Source: Chromatiaceae bacterium (GTDB lineage: Bacteria > Pseudomonadota > Gammaproteobacteria > Chromatiales > Chromatiaceae). From it: a stretch of DNA of 64,000 nucleotides. A program made the position numbers and the translations under genes. A model generated the notes under the pieces. That model did no database searches. It worked only from the letters and a program-made list of their open reading frames with translations, and was not told the origin of the DNA. Shown here one piece after another: positions 16,231-27,454 of the stretch (positions are counted from its first letter, which is position 1; the number at the start of each line of letters is the position of its first letter). The stretch spans positions 1 through 64,000 of the forward strand of contig JALOTB010000053.1 in NCBI GenBank assembly GCA_025458165.1, in the 5' to 3' direction.

Positions 16231-16458
16231 ATGAGCATCAGCGACATCCTGATCCACATCGAAGAGACCCTGGGCAGCGAGGCGCGAGCCGCGCTGGAGG
16301 CTCGACTGCGCGGGGTCGAAGGCGTGATCGCGCCGCGCTTCAACCCCGGCACCGAGCACCTCCTGCTGGTCGCCTTCAATCCTGAACGGACCCGCCCGGC
16401 CGAGCTGCTCGGGGTCGTCCGCGCGGCCGGCCACGGCGCGAAGCTCGTCGGGGTCTGA
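16231..16458 (+). CDS. Small HMA-like fold protein without metal-binding cysteines
   Basis: 75 aa: SISDILIHIEETLGSEAR, then LRGVEGVIAPRF, then HLLLVAFNPERTRPAELL and VVRAAGHGAKLVGV. The beta-alpha-beta-beta-alpha-beta order is that of heavy-metal-associated (HMA) domains, but the CxxC pair is absent, so metal binding in the usual way is unlikely. A good ribosome site (GAGGAGGCCGAG) precedes ATG 16231. It stands between the TetR gene and a broken AhpD-like gene, all on the same strand, suggesting one small operon. Confidence 0.8.
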   Translation: MSISDILIHIEETLGSEARAALEARLRGVEGVIAPRFNPGTEHLLLVAFNPERTRPAELLGVVRAAGHGAKLVGV

Positions 16459-16520
16459 GGCCGCGCGCCTGTATTTGGACCGCTCAGTTCACTTTCATCC
16501 CCCACCGAGGCGACGAGGCC

Positions 16521-17046
16521 ATGCAATCCGAGTACAAGCTCAACCTGACCGCCGTCAGCGCAGACCGGGCCGAGCCCCCTGCGGCAAGCCGCATGGAGGA
16601 GGCCAGGCGACGGCTCGGCTTCGTGCCCAACATGTACGCCGTGATGGCCAACTCGTCGGGGCTCCTCGACACCTATGTCCACGGCTACGAGCGGTTTCGC
16701 GGGCTCTCGGGCTTCAACCCCGCGGAGCAGGAGGTGGTGCTGCTCACCATCAGCCGAGAGAACGGCTGCAACTATTGCGTCGCGGCCCACAGCGTCCTCG
16801 CCGATCAGCTCTCGGGGGCGCCGACCGCGGTCACCGATGCGATCCGAGACGGCAAGGCGATACCCGACCCCAGGCTCGCCGCACTGCACGGGTTCACCCG
16901 CCTGATGGTCCGGCAGCGCGGTCTGCCGAGCCGCCCGGACGTCGAGGCGTTCCTCGCCGCGGGCTACAGCGAACGGCAGGTCCTCGAGATCGTTCTTCCA
17001 CACCCCGGTGGACGAGGTGTTCGCCGCACGGCAGTGGCAGGACTGA
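16521..17046 (+). pseudogene. Carboxymuconolactone decarboxylase/AhpD-like gene with internal deletion
   Basis: The first 155 or so codons are a good AhpD-like peroxidase-family protein: RLGFVPNMYAVMANSSGLLDTYVHGYERF and the redox motif RENGCNYCVAAHSVLAD (CxxC and His). At about 16990 the frame is lost. The family's next segment, normally a helix with a KTLSNYTNH-like sequence, is missing, and the conserved ending HTPVDEVFAARQWQD resumes in the +1 frame and stops at TGA 17044. The total length modulo 3 fits loss of roughly 47-50 nt. The redox site survives, but the C-terminal helices that pack the oligomer do not. A frame-0 readthrough of 223 aa exists but is unlike the family after the break. 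Confidence 0.75.
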
Positions 17047-17149
17047 GGGAGCGACCGCGAGCCGGCGAAATAGGACCCCTACCGCGGCGGTCTTTATCAG
17101 GCAAGCGGCTCGCCGCACCCGGCTGCGATCAACCCCTCTGGAGACCACG

Positions 17150-17500
17150 ATGGAGATCGACCTCATGGGCAAGCGGCTCGAAGTCCGCTTGACCCCCTCG
17201 GCGCAACGCGCACTGGAGCAACGCAAGCGCCCGCTGCAGGTGGAGCTGGAGCTGTTGTTCTCCTGCCTGATCCGCAAGCGGGTGCGCTTCGGCGAGCGGA
17301 CCTCGGGTGCGGCGACGGCGGTCACCGATCGACTCTGGGTGCGGTTCCGCCCGGTCATGACGCACGCCTGCGCGCTGCCCGACGCGCTCGGCGGCCCCGA
17401 GCTCGACGACTTCCCGATCGCCGATCCCCGTCCCTACGTCCCGCGCTGGCTCGCGATCGACTACCGTCGCGACCAATGGCTGGGCGAGATGGGTTACTGA
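17150..17500 (+). CDS. Conserved hypothetical protein, 116 aa
   Basis: Family not recognised. ATG 17150 follows GGAGA with 4-5 nt spacing. The sequence is soluble and basic in the middle: QRALEQRKRPLQVELELLFSCLIRKRVRF, then LWVRFRPVMTHACALPDALGGPELDD and PYVPRWLAIDYRRDQWLGEMGY. Three cysteines lie in hydrophobic or His contexts. The next gene starts 9 bp downstream, so the two are probably co-transcribed. Confidence 0.7.
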   Translation: MEIDLMGKRLEVRLTPSAQRALEQRKRPLQVELELLFSCLIRKRVRFGERTSGAATAVTDRLWVRFRPVMTHACALPDALGGPELDDFPIADPRPYVPRWLAIDYRRDQWLGEMGY

Positions 17501-17509
17501 GAGGCACCC

Positions 17510-17971
17510 ATGAAACCCACCGCCGGTCCGCAAACCCCCTTCGATGCCAAGTACGAGGGTTCCCTCTACGGCCTCCTGCGCTGGGAGGACTGGGATCGGC
17601 TGTGCCAGCGACTGCTCAGCGATGGTAATCGGCGCTGGTTCGCCTACGCTGTAGGCACGCCCACACCCGGCCAGCCCCTCCCGGCACCCGCCATGGGGGC
17701 ACTGATTGCGGAGATCGATGCGCTGCTCCGCCGCGACCACGACCGCGATCGGCTCGGAATCGTCTATGTCGATGACCGCGATGAGCCGACCCTGGTCAAG
17801 ATCTACGACCCCAACCACCTGGGCGCGAGCTGTGGGAGCGTTGGCTATCGCGTCCCGCCGGGCTGGGTCCTCAGCCTCGATCCGCCGAGCCGGATCGACA
17901 ACCCAGCGCCGTTGCCCGGCAGCCGGCGCCGCTGGTGGGAGCGACTCGCCGCTGGCTGGTCCTCGGGCTGA
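17510..17971 (+). CDS. Conserved hypothetical protein, 153 aa
   Basis: Family not recognised. The order of segments is SLYGLLRWEDWDRLCQRLLSDG, then RWFAYAVGTPTPGQPL, then LGIVYVDDRDEPTLVKIYDPNHLGASCG and VPPGWVLSLDPPSRI. Aromatic-rich and compact, with no signal or membrane helix. It is preceded by a GAGAGGCACC ribosome site. It follows the 116-aa hypothetical with a 9-bp gap and precedes glycogen debranching enzyme by about 50 bp; a shared function is not evident. Confidence 0.7.
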   Translation: MKPTAGPQTPFDAKYEGSLYGLLRWEDWDRLCQRLLSDGNRRWFAYAVGTPTPGQPLPAPAMGALIAEIDALLRRDHDRDRLGIVYVDDRDEPTLVKIYDPNHLGASCGSVGYRVPPGWVLSLDPPSRIDNPAPLPGSRRRWWERLAAGWSSG

Positions 17972-18022
17972 GCCCGGCAACGCCTGAGCCCCCGGGTCCC
18001 GCCGCCCCTCACCAAGCACCCG

Positions 18023-20059
18023 ATGGACCAGACACTCCCTCAGCTCATCCACTTCGGCCGCGAGGTCTGCAACGACCTCGACGCGGCCGAGCGGCGCGAG
18101 TGGTGGCTCACCAATGGCCTCGGCGCCTATGCCGCCGGCACCGTCGCCGGGACGCTCACCCGCCGCTATCACGGGCTGCTGATCGCCCCGCTTGCCCCCC
18201 CGCTCGGGCGCACCCTGGTCTTCGCCAAGGCCGAGGCCACCCTGGTGCGCGGGGCCGAGCGCATCCCGCTCGCCACCAACCGCTGGGTGGGCGGGGCGGT
18301 CGATCCGCGCGGCTACCGGCACCTCGAGTCCTTCCACCTCGACGGGCGCCTCCCGGTCTGGCGCTACGCGATCGGCGACCTACGCCTGGAGGCGCGGGTG
18401 TGGCTGGAGCCCCGGGCCAACACCAGCTACCTCGCCTGGCGGCTGCTCGCCGGGCCGACCGGCGGCGAGCCCCCGCGCCTGCGGGTTCGCCTGCTGGTGA
18501 ACGCCCGCGACCATCACGGCGAGACCCGCTCCGGGGCCTTCACCCCCAGCATCCGCGGCTGGGAGCACGAGCTGCGCGTCGGCCTGCCCCAGGGGCCGCC
18601 GCTCAGCTTCCGCAGCCGCTGCGGGACGATGACGCCGGAGCGGACCTGGATCGAGCGTTTCGACCTGCCCGCCGAGCGTGCCCGCGGGCTCAATGCCAGC
18701 GACGATCACCTCTGTGTCGGTCGCGTCGACCTGCCGCTCGACGCCGGCGAGTGGGTCGGCTTCGTCGCCTCGCTGGAGGACGACGCCTCGCCCTATGTCC
18801 GCGAGGCCCTGCGCCGGCGCCGCGCGCACGACGCCGGCCTGCTGCGAGTCACCAAGGCCCAGGAGACCTGTCTGATCGACGCCCCCCCCTGGGTCGAGCA
18901 GTTGGTCCTCGCCGCCGACGGCTTCCTGGTCGAGCGGGCGCTTCGCGGGGGCGGCCCAGGGGTCTCGGTGATCGCCGGCTACCCCTGGTTCGCCGACTGG
19001 GGGCGCGACAGCTTCATCGCCCTGCCCGGACTGACCCTCGCCACCCACCGCCACGCCGCCGCGCGGGCGATCCTGGACGCCTGGGCCCAATGGATCGACG
19101 CCGGGCTCATGCCCAACCAGTTCCCCGAGGGGGGCGATATGCCCGAGTACAACTCGGCCGACGCCCCGCTCTGGTACATCGAGGCCTGGCGCGCATACCG
19201 GGAGGCAACGGGCGACCTCCCCGACCTGGAGCGCCGCTACGCCACACTCACCCAGATCGCCGACCACTACGCCGCCGGGACCCGCCACGGCATCGCGGTC
19301 GACCCGAGCGACGGCCTGCTGCGGGCAGGCGACGCCGATACACAGATCACCTGGATGGACGCCCGGGTCGACGGCCGCCCGGTGACCCCCCGCGCGGGCA
19401 AGCCGGTCGAGCTCAACGCCCTCTGGTACAACGCCCTGATGAGCCTCGCTGAACTCGCCCGCCTGACCGGGCGCTCCGCCGAACCCTATCGCGGGCTCGC
19501 GGAGCAGGCGCGGGCCGGGTTTCAGCGCTACCTGCGCCCGGACGGGCTGGGTCTCTACGACGTCCTCGACGGGCCCGAGGGGACCGACACCCGCATCCGC
19601 CCGAACCAGATCCTCGCGGTCTCGCTGGCGCACTCCCCGCTGGCGCCGGCCGACCAGGCCGCGGTGGTGCGCACCGTCGGTGCGCGGCTCCTCACCTCCT
19701 ACGGCCTGCGCACGCTCGATCCCGCCGACCCGGCCTACCGCGCGCATTACCAGGGTGGGGTCGCCGAGCGCGACTCGGCCTACCACCAGGGTCCAGCCTG
19801 GGCCTGGCTCCTCGGGCATTACGCGCTGGCGGTCTATCGTGTGAGTGGCGATGCCGCCTCCGCCCAATCCCTTCTCGAGCCGATCGCCGACCATCTCGCC
19901 GACGCCGGCCTAGGGACGGTGAGCGAGCTCTTCGACGCCGAGCCGCCGCACACCCCGCGCGGGGCGCCCTCCCAGGCCTGGTCGGTCGCCGGAACGCTCA
20001 TGGCCTGGTGCCAACTGGCGCGCGCCCGTCCGGGCGCCAAGGAGCCCAGTAGTGAGTGA
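18023..20059 (+). CDS. Glycogen debranching protein (amylo-alpha-1,6-glucosidase type)
   Basis: 678 aa with the N-terminal beta domain (REWWLTNGLGAYAAGT, RYHGLLIAPLAPPLGRTL, EPRANTSYLAWRLL) and the C-terminal (alpha/alpha)6 catalytic barrel of GH133: PWFADWGRDSFIALPGL, MPNQFPEGGDMPEYNSADAPLWYIEAW, TWMDARVDGRPVTPRAGKPVELNALWYNAL and SELFDAEPPHTPRGAPSQAWSVA. It removes alpha-1,6 branches during glycogen breakdown in the cytoplasm. It overlaps the next gene, an MGH1-like glucosidase, by 8 bp, so the pair is an operon in which the second gene now appears broken. No clear ribosome site precedes ATG 18023. Confidence 0.93.
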   Translation: MDQTLPQLIHFGREVCNDLDAAERREWWLTNGLGAYAAGTVAGTLTRRYHGLLIAPLAPPLGRTLVFAKAEATLVRGAERIPLATNRWVGGAVDPRGYRHLESFHLDGRLPVWRYAIGDLRLEARVWLEPRANTSYLAWRLLAGPTGGEPPRLRVRLLVNARDHHGETRSGAFTPSIRGWEHELRVGLPQGPPLSFRSRCGTMTPERTWIERFDLPAERARGLNASDDHLCVGRVDLPLDAGEWVGFVASLEDDASPYVREALRRRRAHDAGLLRVTKAQETCLIDAPPWVEQLVLAADGFLVERALRGGGPGVSVIAGYPWFADWGRDSFIALPGLTLATHRHAAARAILDAWAQWIDAGLMPNQFPEGGDMPEYNSADAPLWYIEAWRAYREATGDLPDLERRYATLTQIADHYAAGTRHGIAVDPSDGLLRAGDADTQITWMDARVDGRPVTPRAGKPVELNALWYNALMSLAELARLTGRSAEPYRGLAEQARAGFQRYLRPDGLGLYDVLDGPEGTDTRIRPNQILAVSLAHSPLAPADQAAVVRTVGARLLTSYGLRTLDPADPAYRAHYQGGVAERDSAYHQGPAWAWLLGHYALAVYRVSGDAASAQSLLEPIADHLADAGLGTVSELFDAEPPHTPRGAPSQAWSVAGTLMAWCQLARARPGAKEPSSE

Positions 20060-22740
20060 TGATCAGGACAACCCCGAGCTCGCCCGTCTGGAGGCGGCAC
20101 GCACCGGCCGCGAGCCCTGGCGCCTGTGGGGACCCTACCTCTCCGAGCGCGCCTGGGGCACGGTGCGCGAGGACTACTCGGCCGAGGGCAGCGCCTGGGA
20201 GCACTTCGACTTCGCCCAGGCCGCAAGCCGGGTCTTCCGCTGGAGCGAAGACGGCATCGCCGGGATCTGCGACGCCGAGCAGCGGCTGATCTTCGCGCTC
20301 AGCCTCTGGAACGGCGTCGACCCGATCTTGAAGGAACGCCTGTTCGGCCTCTCGGGCAATCAGGGCAATCACGGCGAGGACGTCAAGGAGTGCTATTTCC
20401 ACCTCGACGCCACCCCCAGCCATAGCTGGCTGCGCCACCGCTACAAGTACCCCCAGCGCCCCTTCCCCTACGACTGGCTGATCGCCGAGAACGCCCGGCG
20501 CAGCCGCGCCGACCCGCCGGTCTCGGTCCTCGAATCCAGCGCGTTTGCCGACGACCGCTACTGGGACATCGAGGTGCGCTACGCCAAGGCCGGGCCGGAG
20601 CACCTCCTGATCCGGCTCTTCGCCACCAACCGCGGGCCGGAGCCCGCGACCATCTGGCTCCTGCCGACGCTCTGGTTCCGCAACACCTGGGCCTGGGGCG
20701 ACGCGGGCGAGACGCGCCCGAGCCTCAAGGAGATCCCCGCGCCCAAGGACAGCGTCTGGGCCGTGCGTGCCGATCATCCGGGCCTCGGCACCTACTACCT
20801 CTACGGGCGGCGCGAGGCCGAGCGCCTCTTCACCGACAACGAGAGCAACCGCGAGCGGCTCTGGGGCGTGCCCAACGCCAGCCCTTACACCAAAGACGCC
20901 TTTGACCGCTACCTGGTCCAGGGCGAGAGGACTGCCGTCAACCCGGAACAAGTCGGCACCAAGCTCGCCGCTGTGCATCGCCTCGCGGTCGACCCGGGCG
21001 AGACGGTAATGACCGGGCTGGTGCTCTCCCGCCAGCCGTTAGAGGCCCCCTTCGCCCGCTGGGAGGCGACCCTGTCGCAGCGTCAATCCGAAGCGACGGT
21101 CTTCTACGACGAGCTGCTGCCCAACGCCAGCGCCGAGGACCACCGCATCCTGCGTCAGGCCCTCGCGGGGCTGATCTGGAGCCAGCAGTTCTATCACGTC
21201 GACGTCGCCCGCTGGCTCGACGGCGACGGTCACGCGCCGCCGGCCGGGCGCCGGCAGGGCCGCAACCACCATTGGCGGCATCTGCATGCCCGACAAGTGG
21301 GAATACCCCTGGTTCGCCGCCTGGGACCTGGCCTTCCACGCCGCCGCGCTGGCCCTCGTGGACGTCGACCTCGCCAAGGCCCAGGTCGAGCTTCTGCTCA
21401 ACGAGCGGGCCCTGCACCCCAACGGGCTCATCCCCGCCTACGAGTGGGCCTTCGGCGACGCCAACCCGCCCATCCACGCCGCCGCGGCGCTCAAGGTCTA
21501 CCGCGCCGAGCGGGTACAGCGCGGGCGCGAGGACCGGGGGTTCTTGAAGCGCGTGCTGCACAAGCTCCTGCTGCACTACGCCTGGTGGATCAACCGCAAG
21601 GACCAGGAGGGCCACAACGTCTTCGAAGGCGGCTTCCTCGGGCTCGACAACGTCTCCGTCCTCGACCGCTCGCGGCCCTTGCCGCCGGGCTTCAGCCTCA
21701 AGCAGGCCGACGCCACCGGCTGGATGGCCATGTTCGCGTTGAACCTCACCTTGATCGCGCTGGAGATCGCGGTCGATGACCCCGACCACGAGGACATCGC
21801 GATCCAGTGCTACCTCGAGTTCCTGCACATCGCCTCCGGCATTGCCGGCCACAACGACGGCGGGCTGTCGCTGTGGGACGAGGCCGACGGCTTCTACAAG
21901 GACCTGCTGGTCAGCCCCGACGGCCAGCACCGGCGCATCGATGTGTTCTCCTGGGTCGGGATCATCCCGCTCTTCGCCTGCGAGGTGCTCGACCAACGCC
22001 TGCTGCGCGCCGCCCCGCGCTTCGCCGCGGTGCTCGCCGAGCACGGCGGGGGCGGCTTCGACGGCCACGTGGTCTGCGCCTGCCCGGAGCACGAGAACGC
22101 TCGCGGCGAGCACCTGCTGGCGCTCGCCGACCCCGACAAGCTCGCCCGCGTCCTCGCCCGTGTGCTGGACGAGGCGCAGCTCCTCGCGCGCTACGGGGTG
22201 CGCAGCGTCTCCCAATGGCACGCGACCCACCAGGACCTGGGTGAGCTGCCCGGCATCGGCCGCGCCCACATCGCCTACCAGCCGGGGGAGTCCGACAGCG
22301 GCATGTTCGGCGGCAACTCCAACTGGCGCGGGCCGATCTGGCTGCCGACCAACTATCTGCTGATCCAGTCGGTCGAGAAGTATTACCGCTACCTGGGCGA
22401 GAGCCTCGCCGTCGCGGCGCCCTGCCTCGGCGGGCGGGCGATCACGCTGCGCGAGGTGGCCAATCTGCTCTCCGAGCGCCTCGTCGATCTGTTCCGGCGT
22501 GGGCCCGACGGGCTGATCCCGGCCTACCCGCCCGACTCACCCCTGCAGCACGACCCCCACTGGCAGGACCTGCACCTCTACCACGAGTACTTCGACGGCG
22601 AGAGCGGACAGGGCCTGGGCGCGGCGCATCAGACCGGCTGGACCGCGCTGATCGCCAACCTGGTCTTCCGCCGCTATCGCCAGGACATCCCGGAGCATTG
22701 GAAGGACCGGCCAGGGGCGGCCACACGCGATCTCAGATGA
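20052..22740 (+). pseudogene. MGH1-like (GH63-related) glucosidase, frameshifted by a short deletion
   Basis: Two open frames together make one glucosidase. The first (GTG 20052 to about 21275) carries AWGTVREDYSAEGSAWEHF, GNHGEDVKECYFHLDATPSHSW and LIWSQQFYHVDVARWLDGD...RNHHWRHLH. The second, from about 21286, resumes MPDKWEYPWFAAWDLAFHAAALALVDVDLAK and carries GIIPLFACEVLDQ, NSNWRGPIWLPTNYLLIQ and EYFDGESGQGLGAAHQTGWTALIA. Between HLH and MPDKWEY the family has about six residues (pattern NxDxIS) that are absent. Loss of about 20 nt would restore 2,709 nt, exactly 903 codons. The break separates the N-terminal domain from the catalytic barrel, so full-length enzyme cannot be made unless the assembly is wrong. 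Confidence 0.8.
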
Positions 22741-22770
22741 ACCGGGCCCGAGCCGCAATCCCCCGTCGCC

Positions 22771-22870
22771 CTCGTTCCCAATGTCCCCTTGGGAACGGTG
22801 TCCGCCAAGCCCTGCTTGGCGAGCCACTGCAATCCGGAAACAGCGCCTTTCCGCTGACCCGATGGAGCGG
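22771..22870. repeat. Dispersed hairpin repeat (GTTCCCAA...TTGGGAAC type)
   Basis: Four adjacent inverted repeats: CGTTCCCAA/TTGGGAACG (22773-22797, 9 bp, 7-nt loop), GCCAAGC/GCTTGGC (22804-22820, 3-nt loop), CGGAAA/TTTCCG (22835-22853) and CCGCT/AGCGG (22851-22870). The first is closely related to the hairpins at 61757-61781 and 61875-61895. Related GTTCCCAAGC-type palindromes are common in the genomes of purple sulfur bacteria and cyanobacteria. Confidence 0.7.
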
Positions 22871-22906
22871 GAAAACCAGCCCACCAACCTCTCAGGAGGA
22901 ACCCTG

Positions 22907-23356
22907 ATGAAGCCACTCCCCCTAGCCCTACCCCTGCTCGCCGCCTTGGTCACCGGCGGACCCGCGATTGCGCAAGACGCCGGCCTCATCGAGCGCGCCA
23001 GCCCCTACCCGGTGGCGGAGACGCTCGACCGCCTGGAGACCCTGCTACAGGGAAAAGGCGTCCAGGTCTTCGCCCGCATCGACCATGCCGCCGCGGCCAA
23101 GGCTGCCGACCTGGAGCTGCGGCCGATGCAGCTCCTCATCTTCGGCAATCCCAAGGCCGGCACGCCCTTGATGCAGGCCGCGCCGACCATCGGGCTCGAC
23201 CTGCCGATGAAGGTGCTCGCCTGGCAGGACGACCAGGGTCAGACGCGCGTGACCTGGAACAGCGCCGACTACCTGGCCGCCCGCCACGGGCTGGCCGAGG
23301 GGCAGGCCAAGCCTCTGGCGGCCATCGGCGGCCTCATCGAGGCGGCGCTCCAGTAG
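22907..23356 (+). CDS. Exported DUF302 family protein
   Basis: 149 aa with an N-terminal signal peptide (LPLALPLLAALVTGGPAIAQ). The mature part is the DUF302 fold: SPYPVAETLDRLETLLQGKGVQVFARIDHAAAAKAADLELRP, LLIFGNPKAGTPLMQAAPTIGLDLPMKVLAWQD and VTWNSADYLAARHGL. Function is not established; members are periplasmic or lipoprotein. ATG 22907 has a strong AGGAGGA site. It follows a dispersed hairpin repeat and is probably its own transcription unit. Confidence 0.9.
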   Translation: MKPLPLALPLLAALVTGGPAIAQDAGLIERASPYPVAETLDRLETLLQGKGVQVFARIDHAAAAKAADLELRPMQLLIFGNPKAGTPLMQAAPTIGLDLPMKVLAWQDDQGQTRVTWNSADYLAARHGLAEGQAKPLAAIGGLIEAALQ

Positions 23357-23482
23357 GTGATTGGCAGCGCCGGACGCGGGCCCGACCCGGGCTGACAGGA
23401 ATCTCCTGCTTGCCCGGTCTTGATGGACAGAAGGGCCTCTCGCCGGGCGCCCGCGGCTAGGCTCCGCCAGGAGGACCGACCG

Positions 23483-23856
23483 ATGAACTGTCAAGACTTC
23501 CGGCATCGTCTCGACATCGACCCGTACCGAATGGGAGCCGAGGCCGAGGCCCACGCCGCCGACTGTCCGGAGTGCGCTGGTCTCTGGGCGGTGCAGATGC
23601 GCCGCGAGGCGAGGCTCGCCGAGGCCTTGCGGATGGTCGCACCCGGGGACGTCCCAGGGCGCGCCGCGCCGGTCCCTGTGAGGTCCCTGGCGGCAGTGGC
23701 GCCCAGATCGTGCTCGACACGCCCAACGGGCCGGTCACGCTGCTCCTCGTGCCGAACCGCGAGGTGTCGCGGACGGCGAGCAAGCAGGACCAGGGGCTGA
23801 TCGCCGTGGCGCGCGCCGCATTCTCCCCCTCGCCCGCCGGGAGAGAGCCGGGGTGA
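23483..23856 (+). pseudogene. DUF3379-like anti-sigma/zinc-finger gene, internally deleted
   Basis: It starts well: AGGAGGA ribosome site, ATG 23483, then NCQDFRHRLDIDPYRM and the HxxxCxxC-like motif EAHAADCPECAGLW expected of a membrane anti-sigma factor (DUF3379-like). After about residue 60 the frame is lost. A late segment of the same family, IVLDTPNGPVTLLLVPNREV, appears around 23707-23766 in another frame. The transmembrane helix and roughly 100 residues between are missing, and the gene then runs into a repeat. No ECF sigma factor gene is adjacent, though one normally precedes this family. The family call rests on memory of its conserved ends. Confidence 0.6.
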
Positions 23857-23857
23857 G
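23818..23857. repeat. CTCCC...GGGAGAG...CCGGGGTGAG dispersed repeat
   Basis: The sequence CTCGCCCGCCGGGAGAG followed by GCCGGGGTGAG is the familiar hairpin repeat found between genes in many proteobacteria. Here it forms the last codons of the broken DUF3379-like gene, so the repeat probably landed in or next to that gene. Confidence 0.5.
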
Positions 23858-25916
23858 CGAAACGCCCGTACCGAGCCGCGCCCTTTCATCGATCGGGGTG
23901 GCGCCGGTCGCCACGGGCGTTTGCGCAGTCATCCCCGTCGCGGACTCATCCCCCCTTTGCGGATTCAGGCGCTGACCACCCAGATGGCGATCCGAGCCCT
24001 CCTGTCGAGCTTCCGCTTCCAGGTCGCCGCGGCCTTTCTCGGCCTCACACTCATGCTCGCCGCGGCCGGCCTCTCTGTGGTCGGGGCCTTCCAGCGCCAG
24101 CTCGCCTACGACGCCATGGTCGATCGGGCCGCACGCCTGGAGCTGACCGCCGAGCAGTTGCACGTCCAGGCGATGAACTACAAGCAGAACGCCCCGCGCG
24201 ATTACGCCACCTACTACCGCGACGTGCGGCTCTACTACCAGGATCTCATGGCCCAGGTTGCGACCTTCGACGCCGTCGTCGACGCCTTCATGACGAGCGA
24301 GATGGCCATGGCGAGCCCCGGTGGGGGCGGGGCGGTCCACGACGCCATCCGCGCGCTCGAAGGCGTCTGGTCGGGCTACCGCCGCGGGCTGTTCGACAAG
24401 ATCGGGGAAGACCCGGCCGAGCCACGGCTCGAATGGGCGGCCGAGTTCGCGATCGCCGAGCATGCGGGGCTCGCCGAGGCCACCGGCGCGCTCGCCAGCA
24501 CCCTGCGCGACTGGGCCGCCGGCGAGCACCGCCGGCTGACCCGCGGCGCGGTCCTGGTCGCCCTGATCGCCCTGGTGGTCGCGGTGGGGCTGCTCGCCGT
24601 GCTCGAGCGCAAGGTGCTCGCCCCGCTCGGGCGCACCATGGCGGGGTTCCAGCGCGTCGCGGCCGGCGACTTCAAGCACCGCCTGGGGGTGGCCGGGACC
24701 AGCGAGATCCGGGATCTGACCACCCGATTCAACCAGTTGACCATTCGCCTCGACCTGCTGCACGAGATGATCGCCCGCCTGCAGCGGGGCAAGGACCTCG
24801 ACGAGCTGATCGGCTTCCTGGCCGATGACTTCCGCGGGCTGCTCGGGTTCGACTGGATCGGGGTGGTGCTGATCGATTCCATCGGCTCGGTCGCGCGGCT
24901 GGAGACCTGCCGGCTCGATGGACGGCCCGGCCTCGAGGGCCGGCGGCTGTTTCGGCTGCGCGGGACGCTGCTGGAGGCGGCGCTCGCCGGTGAAGGCCCA
25001 AGGCACGTCGCCGACATGGAGCGCCAGGCGCGGGACAATCCGCCCTACGAGCTGCTGCGCCACCTGGTCGCCCAGGGGATGCGCGACGCGATCTTTCTGC
25101 CGCTCACGCCGCAGAGCCAGGCGCCGACCCCGGCGGTGGTGGTGCTCGCCGCGCGCGACCCACAGCGCTTTGACGCGCCGCAGCGGCGCTTCCTCGGCAA
25201 CATCGCGCAGCTCCTCACCCACAGCTTCGGCCGCACGGCTCGGCTCGCCGAGCAAGGCCGGCTGGCCGCCATCGGCGAGTTCGCCTCCGGCATCGCCCAT
25301 GAGCTGCGCACCCCGCTCACCACCGTCTCGCTGGCGCTGGAGTACCTGGCCGAGCATCCCCCCGACGCGCGCGCCAAGCGCCGCGCCGATCTCGGGCTAC
25401 AGGAGGCCAACCGCATGCGCCGGCTGCTGGAGGACATGCTGCTCTACGCCAAACCGTTGCGCCTCGCGCTCGCTGCGACCGACCTCGCCGCCGCGCTCGG
25501 GGACCAGGTCGCGGCCTATCGGGAGGCCCACCCGGACGCGCGGGTGCGCTTGACGACCGATCTCGCCGGCGCCGAGATCCTCGCCGACGCGGACCGGCTG
25601 CAGCAGGTCTTCTTGAACCTCACAGACAACGCCTGCGAGGCGGCTCCCGCGGGCAGCGAGGTGGTCTGGACGCTGAGCGCGAGCCCGGACGGCGACCGGG
25701 TACTGACCTCGTTGCACAATCAGGGCGAGCCCATCCCGCCCGAGCTCCTGGGGCGGATCACCGAGCCCTTCGTCAGCACCAAGTCCGGCGGCGCGGGGCT
25801 CGGGCTCGCCATTGTGCGCCGCCTGGTCGAGCAGCAGGGCGGTGCGATCGCGATCGCCTCGTCCCGGGCCGAGGGGACCCGCGTGACGCTCAGCTTCCCC
25901 GGGTTGGCCCCTACCC

Positions 25917-27284
<1,368 letters not shown>

Positions 27285-27454
27285 GTCAGCAGCGACGCAA
27301 AGACGGATCGAGTCAAGGGGATGCGGCACCTCGGGGTACGGCCCGCGGCGATTCTCGGCGAAGCGCCCGGCCGCGGCCAGGGGACCGCAACGGCCGCGGC
27401 TCGCGCTATGCCATAATCTCGACCCTGTCGTGACCTGGGACTACCCCCGCCTGC

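Noticed and set aside
16475..17500. A single 341-aa protein spanning the AhpD-like region and the 116-aa hypothetical
   Set aside because: The first two thirds are an off-frame reading of the AhpD-like gene; only the part from ATG 17150, which has its own ribosome site, looks like a real protein.
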